DNA from: Clostridiales bacterium
GTDB lineage: Bacteria; Bacillota; Clostridia; Christensenellales; Aristaeellaceae
Reading direction: 5' to 3'
Length of the DNA stretch: 64,000 nt
NCBI GenBank assembly: GCA_015056255.1
Contig: SVGP01000008.1
Location: forward strand, 40,791 to 104,790
Below, in pieces: positions 27,125-35,797 of the stretch. A model generated the notes under the pieces. The model searched no databases. It saw only the letters and a program-made list of their open reading frames with translations, and was not told where the DNA came from. The position numbers were made by a program, and so were the translations under genes. The number at the start of each line of letters is the position of its first letter. Positions within the stretch are counted from its first letter, which is position 1.

Positions 27125-28324
27125 ATGGCATTGACGATCTCCCAAAAATGCAAAAATATTCAGCCGTCCGTCACGTTGGCGATCGATTCCCGCGCAAAGC
27201 AATTAAGAAACATGGGCCTTGACGTCATCGGATTCGGCGCGGGCGAGCCTGATTTTGATACGCCCAAATATATCAAGGACGCAGCCAGGGACGCGCTGGA
27301 CGCAGGTATGACCAAATACACGCCCGTTGCAGGCACGGTTGAGCTTAGATGCGAGATTCAGGAAAAGCTCCTTCGCGACAACGGCCTTGACTATGAATTG
27401 GCCGATATCATCGTCTCCACCGGCGCAAAGCAGTCGCTTTATAACGCCTTAAGCGCGATTCTCGATCCCGGCGACGAGGTGCTTCTGCCCTCACCCTGCT
27501 GGGTCAGCTATCCTGAAATGGTACAGATGGCGGGCGGCGTTCCCGTGATGGTCAAGGGCGACGAAAACAACGGCTTTTTAGCTTCCGCCGAAACGCTTGA
27601 AAAATTCGTCACCGAAAAAACCAAGGCGCTCATCATCAATTCGCCCAACAACCCCAACGGCAGCGTCTATACGCGCGACATGCTCGAAAAAATCGCACGT
27701 CTGGCCATTGAAAAGCGCTTCTATGTTATTTCCGATGAGATTTATGAAAAGCTGATCTACGACGGGGAAAAGCATGTTTCCATCGCCTCCCTGTCCGACG
27801 CGATCAAGGCGCAGACCATTGTCATCAACGGCGTTTCCAAATCCTACGCCATGACCGGTTGGCGCATCGGCTACGCGGCAGGTCCGAAGCCCGTCATCCG
27901 CGCGATGACCTCCTTCCAGAGCCACACGACCTCAAACCCCAATTCCATCGCCCAGCACGCTGCAGCCGTCGCGCTGACAAACGGCGAACGCTTCATGCAC
28001 GAATCCCACACCGAGTTTGACGCAAGGCGCAAGCTCATGCATTCCCTCTTAAACGCCATCCCCGGTCTTTCCGCCGCCATGCCCAAGGGCGCGTTTTACA
28101 TGATGCTGAACATCTCCGGCATGATCGGAAAGAGCTTAAACGGAAGAACCATCAAGGGAAGCGACGACTTTGCGGAGATGCTCCTGGAATCCAAGCTCGT
28201 AGCCGTCGTTCCGGCCAGAGCTTTCGGCGACGACCACTACGTCCGCTTAAGCTACGCCACCTCCCGCGAAAAGATCTCCGTTGGCATTATGCGAATTGCG
28301 GAATTTGTCAAAGAGTGCAAATAA
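27125..28324 (+). CDS. PLP-dependent class I aminotransferase (aspartate aminotransferase type)
   Basis: A 399-residue fold-type I aminotransferase of the AspC/PatA group. Marks: GFGAGEPDFDTPKYIKD, YTPVAGTVELR, NSPNNPNGSVY, and the PLP lysine in NGVSKSYAMTGWRIGYAAG. It transfers amino groups between aspartate (or a similar amino acid) and 2-oxoglutarate in the cytoplasm. The ATG at 27125 follows AAGGAG; an earlier in-frame ATG at 27077 lies near the -10 region. It appears to be transcribed alone and is followed by a palindromic repeat. Confidence 0.94.
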   Translation: MALTISQKCKNIQPSVTLAIDSRAKQLRNMGLDVIGFGAGEPDFDTPKYIKDAARDALDAGMTKYTPVAGTVELRCEIQEKLLRDNGLDYELADIIVSTGAKQSLYNALSAILDPGDEVLLPSPCWVSYPEMVQMAGGVPVMVKGDENNGFLASAETLEKFVTEKTKALIINSPNNPNGSVYTRDMLEKIARLAIEKRFYVISDEIYEKLIYDGEKHVSIASLSDAIKAQTIVINGVSKSYAMTGWRIGYAAGPKPVIRAMTSFQSHTTSNPNSIAQHAAAVALTNGERFMHESHTEFDARRKLMHSLLNAIPGLSAAMPKGAFYMMLNISGMIGKSLNGRTIKGSDDFAEMLLESKLVAVVPARAFGDDHYVRLSYATSREKISVGIMRIAEFVKECK

Positions 28325-28338
28325 AACCGAAATGTTAT

Positions 28339-28410
28339 CGGGACGGGAAACCCGCCCCCTACAATGGATACCGCGTGTAATTCGTCGTAGGGGACGGGTT
28401 TCCCGTCCCG
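28339..28410. repeat. Paired palindromic repeat (GTAGGGGACGGG family)
   Basis: Left arm 28339-28364 (CGGGACGGGAAACCCG...) and right arm 28386-28410 (CGTAGGGGACGGG...CCCG) are inverted copies of each other and resemble the element at 14955-15035. Confidence 0.85.
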
Positions 28411-28442
28411 CTTATGCTTACTTGCGAGAAAGGAAGGCATCC

Positions 28443-29147
28443 ATGTTCAAAGATAAAATCATCGTCATAACCGGCGGCGCGCACGGCATCGGAAAGCGCA
28501 TCAAAGAGGATTTCGAAAACGCAGGCGCGCGCGTATTCGTGATCGATACCACTCCCGGCGAATGGTTTGTGGGCGATATTTCAAAAAAAGAAACGCTGGA
28601 AGCGTTTGCATCGTACGTCATCCAAAGCGCAGGCCGCGTGGACGTGCTCATCAATAACGCCCCGCCCATCATGCGCGGCATCGATACCTGCTCCTATGAA
28701 GAATTCTCAAACGCGCTTTCCGTCGGCGTGACCGCGCCTTTTTACTTAACCAAGCTTTTTAATCTCTATTTCGCTCCCGGTGCATCGGTGATCAATATTT
28801 CCTCCTCCAGAGATCGCATGAGCCAGAAGCAGACCGAATCCTACACCGCCGCAAAAGGCGGCATCGCCGCGCTCACTCACGCCTTAGCCGTGAGTCTCGC
28901 CGGACGCGTGCGCGTAAATTCCATCTCCCCCGGCTGGATTGACACCGATTACACGGAATATATCGGCCCTGACGCGACCCAGCAGCCCGCGGGCAGAGTC
29001 GGAAATCCGGCGGACATTTCAAGCCTCGTTCTTTTCCTGGCCTCCGAAAAAGCCTCCTTTATCGACGGCGAAAACATCGCAGTTGACGGCGGAATGACCC
29101 GCCTTATGATCTATCACAACGATCATGGGTGGAAATTGGAGGAATAA
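28443..29147 (+). CDS. SDR family oxidoreductase
   Basis: A 234-residue classical short-chain dehydrogenase. The cofactor loop TGGAHGIGKRI starts near residue 10, NNAPP replaces the usual NNAG, Ser is in INISSSRDR, and the catalytic YTAAK is followed by SPGWIDTDY. It would reduce or oxidise a small carbonyl or alcohol with NAD(P). AAAGGAAGG precedes the ATG; a longer in-frame reading from 28281 runs through the repeat and is rejected. The substrate is unknown. Confidence 0.9.
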   Translation: MFKDKIIVITGGAHGIGKRIKEDFENAGARVFVIDTTPGEWFVGDISKKETLEAFASYVIQSAGRVDVLINNAPPIMRGIDTCSYEEFSNALSVGVTAPFYLTKLFNLYFAPGASVINISSSRDRMSQKQTESYTAAKGGIAALTHALAVSLAGRVRVNSISPGWIDTDYTEYIGPDATQQPAGRVGNPADISSLVLFLASEKASFIDGENIAVDGGMTRLMIYHNDHGWKLEE

Positions 29148-29150
29148 CCG

Positions 29151-29182
29151 AAGGCTCCTTTGTGTAAAGGGAGCTGTTTTTT
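29151..29182 (+). terminator. Terminator derived from GCTCC-family repeat
   Basis: The GGCTCCTTT/AAAGGGAGC hairpin is followed directly by a T6 run. It is the first-hairpin form of the element at 7151, here with a proper T tract after the SDR gene. Confidence 0.8.
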
Positions 29183-29304
29183 AGGATACGATGTTGTTTG
29201 TTAAAATAGTATTAAATACAATAAACCCGCATCCGAGTACATTCCCTTCGGGTCTAATGGGTGCATATGCAAAGAGACGTTCCATGGAACAAATGGAGGA
29301 TGGC

Positions 29305-29775
29305 ATGAACGAAAGAGAATTTTCCGGGCGCGTTCGCCTGATGCGCGATCGGCTGTGGCGCGTGTCGTTTTCGATTCTTAGATCGACCGCCGACTCAGAA
29401 GATGCGATGCAGGAAGCGCTTTTCCGGGCGTGGCGGAACGTGGATTCGCTTCGGGACAAAAGTTTTTTTGAAACCTGGCTTACGCGGATTCTGATCAACG
29501 AATGCAGGCGACTGATTCGTAAGAAACCGGATATGACCGAGATTCCCGAAAGCACCCCCGCGCCGGAGGCGGAAAATCCTGCGCTTGGAAAAGCGATTGC
29601 AGCTCTTAAAATGGATTTGCGCGTTCCTGTCATTCTCCATTACATCGAAGGCTATAGCGTTAAGGAGACCGCATCGATCATGCGAATCACGCAGGCAAAT
29701 GTGAAATCGCGGCTCATGCGGGCGAGAAAGAAACTTAAGGAAACGCTTGAAAAGGAGGCGGCACAGGATGAATAA
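29305..29775 (+). CDS. ECF-type RNA polymerase sigma factor
   Basis: A 156-residue sigma-70 family factor with only regions 2 and 4. Region 2 contains SEDAMQEALFRAWRN and FETWLTRILINECRR; region 4 is the C-terminal helix-turn-helix YSVKETASIMRITQANVKSR. GGAGGA lies 4-5 bp before the ATG at 29305. The stop overlaps the start of the DUF4179 gene, the usual arrangement of an ECF sigma with its membrane anti-sigma partner. Target promoters are not visible here. Confidence 0.93.
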   Translation: MNEREFSGRVRLMRDRLWRVSFSILRSTADSEDAMQEALFRAWRNVDSLRDKSFFETWLTRILINECRRLIRKKPDMTEIPESTPAPEAENPALGKAIAALKMDLRVPVILHYIEGYSVKETASIMRITQANVKSRLMRARKKLKETLEKEAAQDE

Positions 29776-30862
29776 CAAGGATCTTCGTACAGCGGTTCCT
29801 GACATGCCGTTGTCCTTCGCGAGGAAAATGGACGAGACGCTTGAAAGGATCGAAAACATGGAAGCTAAGAAAAGAAAAGTAAGCCCGCGCGCGCTCATCA
29901 TCTGCGCGGTTCTGCTTGTAACATTGATTGGAAGCGCCATTGCGGCGACGGAGTACAGGGTGTTTGATTTCCTGTGGCACATGAATCCCTTAGACGGCGC
30001 GGAAAATCTCATTGAGACAAACGTCGGCGTTTATGAAAATGAATATGTCCGCGTTGCCATTGAGGAAGCGGCGTACGACGGACAGGGCGTGATGCTCTAT
30101 ATCCGCGCAACGCCTTTAAAGCCTGACACGCATCCTTTGTATGCATCCCTCATGAATACGGAAAACGATTCCGACTGGGTCTACAAGTTCACCACATATG
30201 AGGACGGAAGCGGAATGAGCGAGTTTCTGGGCAGAGCCGACGGAAAGGAATTTGTTTCCTTCGGCGTATCCATCACCGTAAAGGATGAAAACGGCAAGGA
30301 AATCTGGCTGGATTCTTGGGACGCCAAGGAAGATGCAGACGGCAGCGTGATTCTCTATGCGGACGGCTTCAGCGATGAAAAGCTTGGCGAAACAGCCGTT
30401 CTGACGGCGAAGGTGAGAACGCATCTCTGCGCCCCTGATGCAACGAGGAAAACTTCTTTCCCGGAGGGCGAGATCACTCACACCATGCCGAAGACGGATG
30501 ATGCGCGCAATTATAAGCTCATTCCCGTTTCAACAGAAGACGCTCCGCATTTTGATTTGCTCGGCGGCAGCATCTCCTTTACCCCTGTTCGCGGCTATAT
30601 GACGATTCAGTACGCCTATCAGGAGAGGGAAGACGAGCCCATGGGCGTAACCATGAAGCCCTGCATGCCGGACGGCACGGAAATCACGGTCGGCAGCGGA
30701 GGATGGACGATGCTCGGTGAGGAGAACGGCTTTGATATTATAGAAGGGCTCAGCGAGATTCAATCCTACGAAACCCTGCCCGAAACCATCATCATCCGCG
30801 TAAAGGTCATCGGCGAAGCCAGATACCTTTGCGATATTGAGTGCAGGGTGGTTGAAGAGTAA
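29768..30862 (+). CDS. DUF4179 membrane protein, probable anti-sigma factor
   Basis: A 364-residue protein: a short cytoplasmic N-terminus, one membrane helix near residues 40-58 (ALIICAVLLVTLIGSAIAAT), and a large beta-rich extracytoplasmic part. This matches DUF4179 proteins encoded beside ECF sigma factors. It likely holds the sigma inactive and responds to an envelope signal. GGAGG precedes the ATG, which overlaps the sigma stop by 8 bp (ATGAATAA). The role is inferred from family and gene pairing. Confidence 0.87.
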   Translation: MNNKDLRTAVPDMPLSFARKMDETLERIENMEAKKRKVSPRALIICAVLLVTLIGSAIAATEYRVFDFLWHMNPLDGAENLIETNVGVYENEYVRVAIEEAAYDGQGVMLYIRATPLKPDTHPLYASLMNTENDSDWVYKFTTYEDGSGMSEFLGRADGKEFVSFGVSITVKDENGKEIWLDSWDAKEDADGSVILYADGFSDEKLGETAVLTAKVRTHLCAPDATRKTSFPEGEITHTMPKTDDARNYKLIPVSTEDAPHFDLLGGSISFTPVRGYMTIQYAYQEREDEPMGVTMKPCMPDGTEITVGSGGWTMLGEENGFDIIEGLSEIQSYETLPETIIIRVKVIGEARYLCDIECRVVEE

Positions 30863-30896
30863 GGCGGATCCAAATTTCGGATTCGGACTGTATGGG

Positions 30897-30938
30897 GAAG
30901 GGGCGATGCGTAAATCGCCCCTTCCTTATCGCCTTTTT
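30897..30938 (+). terminator. Terminator after sigma/anti-sigma operon
   Basis: The stem GAAGGGGCGA (30897-30906)/TCGCCCCTTC (30915-30924) has a T-rich stretch shortly after (CTTATCGCCTTTTT). It also resembles the GGGGCGAT repeat arms. Confidence 0.65.
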
Positions 30939-30980
30939 GGTAAAAGCCTTTTTCATGAAAAGAAAAAACATTTCAGTAAT

Positions 30981-31006
30981 CGTAGGGCGGGGGCTTGCTC
31001 CCGCCG
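30981..31006. repeat. Single-arm palindromic repeat
   Basis: CGTAGGGCGGGGG and CTCCCGCCG form a compact hairpin. Related to the TAGGGG families, with only one arm found. Confidence 0.6.
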
Positions 31007-31201
31007 TGCTTGTTATGAAACAGAATCCGCTGCAAAAGGCGTTAAAGGCGATGCTCCCGATTTCAATAAACAGAAGCTGCTTCGAAAAAGCCGCGTGCAC
31101 ATTCATATAAAATGCGGCTTGTGAAAGCCTGATTCACCTGTAAAATGCGTCCTGCCTGAACCGAAAAGCGACAATAAATCGTACGGCGTTTGTAAGCTGA
31201 T

Positions 31202-31243
31202 ATATGTACTCCCCCGGGGGGAGGGGGGTATGAAGGTACATAT
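31202..31243. repeat. Nested palindrome
   Basis: The outer arms ATATGTAC (31202-31209) and GTACATAT (31236-31243) enclose the palindrome CTCCCC-CG-GGGGAG. No family is recognised. Confidence 0.6.
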
Positions 31244-31334
31244 CCAATTCTGATCTTTTTTATCAGTCGTATCCTGTCTGCCTGAAGCCTTTGTTTTCGA
31301 AAGGATTATCTGTTTTTATGTGTGTATGAGTTTT

Positions 31335-31385
31335 ATCCCCAAAAAACGAAAGGACTTACGCAGATTTTGCTTTCTGCATAAGCCC
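31335..31385 (-). terminator. Terminator of DUF4342 gene
   Basis: On the minus strand GGGCTTATGCAGA and TCTGCGTAAGTCC pair around a short loop, followed by TTTCGTTTTTT. Confidence 0.8.
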
Positions 31386-31416
31386 TTTTTGTTTGAAATG
31401 CATGTGAACGAAGGAA

Positions 31417-31956
31417 CTATTCTTCCTTTTCCTCGTTCATTTTATTCACGATTTCGTCAGCTTTTTTGCTGGCTTTTTCACTTACGCTGTTTACGATGCG
31501 GCCCGCTGCGCCGGAGCCGGTTACGCGGAACTTATAGCCGGTGAAAAGACCTACGACGATCAGGATCGCGGGAAGCCACCAGGAGAGGAGGAAGAACAGA
31601 ATCAGGGACACGAGGCTGATTTCGATCACGACCTCGTCTTTGTGGCTGACTTCCAGATGGCTGCTTTCTCCCTTCTTGATGAGCGCGCCGATCCATTTTA
31701 ATGCGGCTGCGATTTTTTCCCCGATGTCGCCGGTGCTTACGCGGCGGGAGGCTTTCTTAACAGGCTTGGCGGGGCCGTTTTCATTTTCGCTTACGTAGAC
31801 GGGCTCGTTGATGGGCTCGGCGGCGGGCTGCTCCTTTTCGAGGGATACGATGGCGTCCAGCATATCCCAGTTGGCCTTTTCGAGGGCTTCTCTGGCTTCT
31901 TCGTAGGTTGCGCCGGTCTTTTCGCGGATTTTTTCAACCATTTCCAGTCTGGTCAT
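31417..31956 (-). CDS. DUF4342 domain protein with N-terminal UBA-like domain
   Basis: A 179-residue protein. Residues 1-42 (MVEKIREKTGATYEEAREAL, then NWDMLDAIVSLE) form a UBA/EF-Ts-like helical domain. A linker leads to a DUF4342 domain (KWIGALIKKGESSHLEVSHK) and a hydrophobic segment (about 118-140) that is probably membrane-inserted. The tail is charged. Function is unknown; similar proteins are common in Clostridia. It is transcribed alone, divergent from rluF, with its own terminator. Confidence 0.87.
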   Translation of the reverse strand: MTRLEMVEKIREKTGATYEEAREALEKANWDMLDAIVSLEKEQPAAEPINEPVYVSENENGPAKPVKKASRRVSTGDIGEKIAAALKWIGALIKKGESSHLEVSHKDEVVIEISLVSLILFFLLSWWLPAILIVVGLFTGYKFRVTGSGAAGRIVNSVSEKASKKADEIVNKMNEEKEE

Positions 31957-32114
31957 TGTATATAGTGCCTCCTTAACGGCTTTTGTGCATCAAAGGTGAT
32001 TATATCATATCAGAAATCGCGCATCTTTGCAACCTTTTTGACATAGAAACGAAATGTTTTACGTAGCATGCATATGATACAATAGGGAAAGCAATAAAAA
32101 AGGGCAGGTTGACT

Positions 32115-32837
32115 ATGGAAGAAAACAAAGGCGTTCGCCTGAACAAATACATTTCCGACGCAGGCCATTGCTCGCGCCGCGAGGCGGACAGATGGATTGA
32201 AGAAGGCCGCGTATACATTGACGGCAGAAAGGGCACCTTGGGCGACAGGGTGCTGCCCGGAATGAAGGTGACCATTCAGGGCGAGCGCGTGAAAGCGCAG
32301 AGTAAAAATGTATACATTGCGCTCAATAAGCCCGTGGGCATCGTGTGTACCACGGATAAACGCGAGCCTATGAACGTGGTTGATTTTGTGGATCACGACC
32401 GGCGCATTTATCCCATTGGGCGTCTCGACAAGGACAGCGAGGGGCTTCTTCTCATGACCTCGGACGGCGACATCGTAAACCGCATCCTTCGCGCAGCCGG
32501 CAGGCACGAAAAGGAATATCAGGTGACGGTGGACAAACCCGTCACCGCGGAATTTTTAACCAAAATGGCCTCCGGCGTAAAAATTCTGGGCACGACCACC
32601 TTGCCCTGTCAGATCAAAAAAACCGGCGAAAAGGCGTTCACCATCATTTTGACGCAAGGCCTCAACCGCCAGATCAGGAGAATGTGCGAAACGCTTGGGT
32701 ATCGCGTAAGGACATTAAAGCGCGTTCGTATCATGAACATTCATCTTGGCAATCTGAAGCTGGGCCAGTGGCGCAATTTAACGCCTGCCGAAATGAAGGA
32801 GCTTATGCGAAGACTGGACGGAAACGAGGAGGAATAA
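32115..32837 (+). CDS. rluF: 23S rRNA pseudouridine synthase, RluF type
   Basis: A 240-residue RsuA/RluF-family enzyme. The N-terminal S4 RNA-binding domain (VRLNKYISDAGHCSRREADR) is followed by the catalytic GRLDKDSEGLLLMT with the essential Asp, and GLNRQIRRMCETLGY. RluF modifies a uridine of 23S rRNA; the close match over the whole length supports this subgroup rather than RsuA. AGGTTG lies before the ATG. The SGNH hydrolase gene follows 4 bp later in the same operon. Confidence 0.9.
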   Translation: MEENKGVRLNKYISDAGHCSRREADRWIEEGRVYIDGRKGTLGDRVLPGMKVTIQGERVKAQSKNVYIALNKPVGIVCTTDKREPMNVVDFVDHDRRIYPIGRLDKDSEGLLLMTSDGDIVNRILRAAGRHEKEYQVTVDKPVTAEFLTKMASGVKILGTTTLPCQIKKTGEKAFTIILTQGLNRQIRRMCETLGYRVRTLKRVRIMNIHLGNLKLGQWRNLTPAEMKELMRRLDGNEEE

Positions 32838-32841
32838 AGAA

Positions 32842-33570
32842 ATGAAAATCCTGGAAAAATTTGCTCAAAGGCAGAAAAACTATTTCGGAACCCGCCCCGT
32901 GACCATCGCATGTCTGGGCGACAGCGTGACCCACGGCTGCTTTGAAATCTTTGTCGATGAAACGGGCGGCATCGCTACCGTCTGCCGTCCCGACGAAGCC
33001 TATCCCATGCAGCTTTATCATGCGCTTAAAAACTATTATCCCTTCGCCGCGCCCGTTATCATCAACGCAGGCGTGTCCGGCGACAAGGCCTATGGCGGCC
33101 TTGAACGCTTGGAAAGGGACGTTCTTTCCTATAAGCCCGATCTGGTAATCGTGGATTTCGGCCTTAATGATTCCATGAACAAGGACGTTGAGGGCGGCAT
33201 TGAAACGTACGACAAATCCATGCGCGAGATTTTTAAAAGGGTGCTGGAAAGCGGCGCGGAGTGCATTCTGCTCACCCCGAATTTCATGAACAAAGTTGTT
33301 TCGCCCCACCTGAAGGACGAAATGTTTATCGATATTGCTAAAGAAGCCGCCGTCGTTCAAAATACCGGAATTCTCTCTCACTATGTTGAAACCGCGAAAA
33401 AGGCCGCTGACGATATGGGCGTTCCCGTTGCGGACGCATACGCCGTCTGGCAGAAAATCAGCGATAACGGCGTGAACACCGATTCGCTTTTATCCAATCA
33501 TATAAACCATCCGAACAAAGAAGCGCACGGAATTTTCCTAAATGAAATCATGCGCGTACTGATGGCGTAA
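32842..33570 (+). CDS. SGNH/GDSL family hydrolase
   Basis: A 242-residue cytoplasmic esterase-type protein. The four SGNH blocks are present: ACLGDSVTHG (nucleophile Ser near residue 29), NAGVSGDKA, DFGLNDSM, and HINHPNKEAHG with the catalytic Asn/His region. Such enzymes deacetylate or de-esterify sugars and lipids; the substrate is unknown. It starts 4 bp after rluF and is followed by a terminator. Confidence 0.9.
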   Translation: MKILEKFAQRQKNYFGTRPVTIACLGDSVTHGCFEIFVDETGGIATVCRPDEAYPMQLYHALKNYYPFAAPVIINAGVSGDKAYGGLERLERDVLSYKPDLVIVDFGLNDSMNKDVEGGIETYDKSMREIFKRVLESGAECILLTPNFMNKVVSPHLKDEMFIDIAKEAAVVQNTGILSHYVETAKKAADDMGVPVADAYAVWQKISDNGVNTDSLLSNHINHPNKEAHGIFLNEIMRVLMA

Positions 33571-33577
33571 TATTTAT

Positions 33578-33604
33578 GCGAAACGGGCTTTCCGTTTCGC
33601 TTTT
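33578..33604 (+). terminator. Terminator after SGNH hydrolase gene
   Basis: The stem GCGAAACGG (33578-33586)/CCGTTTCGC (33592-33600) is followed by TTTTCC. Confidence 0.82.
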
Positions 33605-33634
33605 CCTTCATTCATATATAAGGAGCGGAAGTAC

Positions 33635-34780
33635 ATGCAGTATAGACGTCTCGGAAACACCGGTCTCATGGTTTCCGAAATCGGCCTGGGCGGCGAATGG
33701 CTCGAGCGCCTGGACAGGGAAACCTGCGCCGAAATCATAAAGTATGCCGAAAACGCGGGCATCAACATCCTCGACTGCTGGATGAGCAATCCCGAGGTTC
33801 GTTCAAACATCGGCTACGCCATCAAGGGCAGCCGCGAAAAGTGGATTGTTCAGGGTCACATCGGCTCTACCTGGCAAAACGGCCAGTATGTAAGAAGCAG
33901 GGATATCGAGCTTGCCAAAGCTGCATTTGAGGATCTGCTTTCCCGCTTTCAGACCGATTACATCGATCTTGGTATGATTCATTATGTGGATGCGGTGGAT
34001 GACTGGAACGAAATCGTAAACGGCCCATTCCTCAAATATATCTATGAGCTCAAAGCGCAGGGCCGCATCCGCCACATCGGCTTAAGCACCCACAACCCTG
34101 AAATTGCAAAGCTGGCCGTCGAAAGCGGTATTATCGAAATGATGCTCTTCAGCGTCAATCCCGCCTTTGACATGCTGCCCGTAAACGGAGACGCGGAGGT
34201 CTATTTCGGCGACGATTTCTCAACTGCCGTAAACGGGATATCCCAAGAACGCGTGGAGCTTTATAAATTGTGCGAGCAAAAGGGCGTGGGCATCACGGTT
34301 ATGAAGGGCTATGCCGGCGGCCGACTGTTTGACGAAAAGCGCTCGCCCTTCGGCGTAAAGCTTTCGCCTGTACAGTGCCTTCACTATTGCCTGACGCGCC
34401 CGGCGGTTGCGTCCGTCATGGTGGGCTTCAGCGCAGTTTCCCACATCGACGAGGCTGTTTCCTACGAAACTGCATCCGCTGATGAGCGCGACTATGCTTC
34501 GCTTCTCGCCCGCGCTCCGATGCATGCCTATGCCGGTCAGTGCACCTACTGCGGACACTGCAAGCCCTGCCCAAAGGACATTGATATCGCTATGATCAAT
34601 AAGCTGTATGACTTGGCCATCATGCAGAAAGATCTGCCCGATTCCATCCTGGATCACTACCGCGTGATAAAAACCAAGGCAGGCGACTGCATCGGGTGCA
34701 AAACATGCGAAAGCCGCTGCCCGTTCGGCGTGAATATTGCAGACAGGATGAAGCAGACGGCGGAGCTTTTTGGAGAATAA
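33635..34780 (+). CDS. Aldo/keto reductase with C-terminal 4Fe-4S ferredoxin domain
   Basis: A 381-residue fusion. Residues 1-280 form the aldo/keto reductase barrel (MQYRRLGNTGLMVSEIGLGG, then DLGMIHYVDAVDDW and IGLSTHNPEIA). About 300-380 carry two cysteine clusters, CTYCGHCKPCP and CIGCKTCESRCP, for two iron-sulfur centres. This form is common in anaerobes and may use ferredoxin-type electron transfer instead of, or along with, NADPH. The substrate is unknown. AAGGAG lies upstream of the ATG. Confidence 0.92.
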   Translation: MQYRRLGNTGLMVSEIGLGGEWLERLDRETCAEIIKYAENAGINILDCWMSNPEVRSNIGYAIKGSREKWIVQGHIGSTWQNGQYVRSRDIELAKAAFEDLLSRFQTDYIDLGMIHYVDAVDDWNEIVNGPFLKYIYELKAQGRIRHIGLSTHNPEIAKLAVESGIIEMMLFSVNPAFDMLPVNGDAEVYFGDDFSTAVNGISQERVELYKLCEQKGVGITVMKGYAGGRLFDEKRSPFGVKLSPVQCLHYCLTRPAVASVMVGFSAVSHIDEAVSYETASADERDYASLLARAPMHAYAGQCTYCGHCKPCPKDIDIAMINKLYDLAIMQKDLPDSILDHYRVIKTKAGDCIGCKTCESRCPFGVNIADRMKQTAELFGE

Positions 34781-34814
34781 ATCCGTTCATATTATGATAG
34801 TCACAATATAGAAT

Positions 34815-34890
34815 GCGCGGGCGATCGATGATCGCCCCTACACGACGGTTTCATGACAGAAACTGTAGGGGCGATTCACGAATCGCCCGC
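34815..34890. repeat. Paired palindromic repeat (TGTAGGGGCG family)
   Basis: Arms 34815-34842 (GCGCGGGCGATCG...CCCCTACA) and 34864-34890 (TGTAGGGGCG...CGCCCGC) are inverted. It lies between convergent genes and closely resembles 16315-16395. Confidence 0.88.
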
Positions 34891-34917
34891 AGGCATTTTT
34901 ATATTTTGCAATCTTTC

Positions 34918-35634
34918 CTACATTCCAAAACCGCCGTTTACGCCCAGCACCTGCCCCGTGATAAACGACGCGTCGTCCGACAGCAAAAACCTTATCGCTT
35001 TTGCGACGTCCTCTGGTGTTCCGATTCGGCCGAGGGGCGTTTCATCCGATAATGCTTTCATTGTTTCTTCGTCAAAGGAGTTCAGCATATCCGTTAAAAT
35101 TACGCCGGGGGTTACGGCGTTTACGCGAATGCCGGAGAGACCTACTTCCTTGGAAAGCGCCTTTGTCAGGCCGATGAGCCCTGCCTTGGACGCAGAATAA
35201 TGCGCCTCCATCGACGCGCCCACTTCGCCCCAGATGGAGGAAACGAACACGATCGCGCCGTTTTTTTCGGAAATCATGTCGGGTAAAGCCGCCTGCGCAA
35301 GATACGCCGCGCCCGAGAGATTCACGCCCATCATTCTCGACCAGTCGGATTCGGTCACGTCCTGAAACAGCGCCTGCTGCGCGATACCCGCGCAGGAAAC
35401 CACGCCGTCGATTTTCCCGATGGCGTTTTTTGCTTTTTGATAGGCTTCAAATACCTGTTCGCGGCATGAAATATCGCATTTAATTGGAACTGCGCCTGTG
35501 GATTGCGCGATTTTCCCCGCCGCCTCGTCGTTTTTTTCATATAAAAATGCAACGCGCGCGCCCGATTTTTGTAAAAGACGCACGGTGGCCGCGCCGATTC
35601 CGCGCGAGCCGCCTGATATGAGTATGTTTTTCAT
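34918..35634 (-). CDS. 3-oxoacyl-ACP reductase-like SDR (FabG type)
   Basis: A 238-residue classical SDR. The cofactor motif SGGSRGIGAATV is near the N-terminus, followed by SCAGIAQQ, VSSIWGEVG (Ser), the catalytic YSASK, and the VTPGVILTDML and GQVLGVNGG ends typical of FabG. It may reduce 3-oxoacyl-ACP in fatty acid synthesis, but no other fab gene is near, so another carbonyl substrate is possible. AGGGAG precedes the ATG. It is divergent from the secreted beta-domain gene. Confidence 0.9.
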   Translation of the reverse strand: MKNILISGGSRGIGAATVRLLQKSGARVAFLYEKNDEAAGKIAQSTGAVPIKCDISCREQVFEAYQKAKNAIGKIDGVVSCAGIAQQALFQDVTESDWSRMMGVNLSGAAYLAQAALPDMISEKNGAIVFVSSIWGEVGASMEAHYSASKAGLIGLTKALSKEVGLSGIRVNAVTPGVILTDMLNSFDEETMKALSDETPLGRIGTPEDVAKAIRFLLSDDASFITGQVLGVNGGFGM

Positions 35635-35728
35635 GTCTGATTCACTCCCTGATTTTGTATAGTTCGCCGCTTCCTATTTCTTTTCCTTCCTCCTTTCCTT
35701 CAGGGGATGCGATTTCACGGATTGTTTC

Positions 35729-35757
35729 TTGACAGATGCAGGCGAAAACGGTAAAAT
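35729..35757 (+). promoter_or_regulatory. Promoter of secreted beta-domain gene
   Basis: TTGACA (35729-35734) and TAAAAT (35752-35757) are 17 bp apart. Confidence 0.75.
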
Positions 35758-35797
35758 AAAGGATGGGTTATTATGCTTTGGAGGACACGGTTAAGAC

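Larger units (their letters stand above)
30863..31334. other. Non-coding region with hairpins, no gene seen
   Basis: No supported gene lies in this stretch, and the short open frames here lack ribosome sites. It holds a terminator hairpin (30897-30924), a TAGGG palindromic repeat (30981-31006) and a nested palindrome (31202-31243). The remainder has no structure I recognise. Confidence 0.6.

Noticed and set aside
30837..31124. Small open frames after the anti-sigma gene
   Set aside because: They run through a terminator hairpin and palindromic repeats and have no convincing ribosome site or family match.
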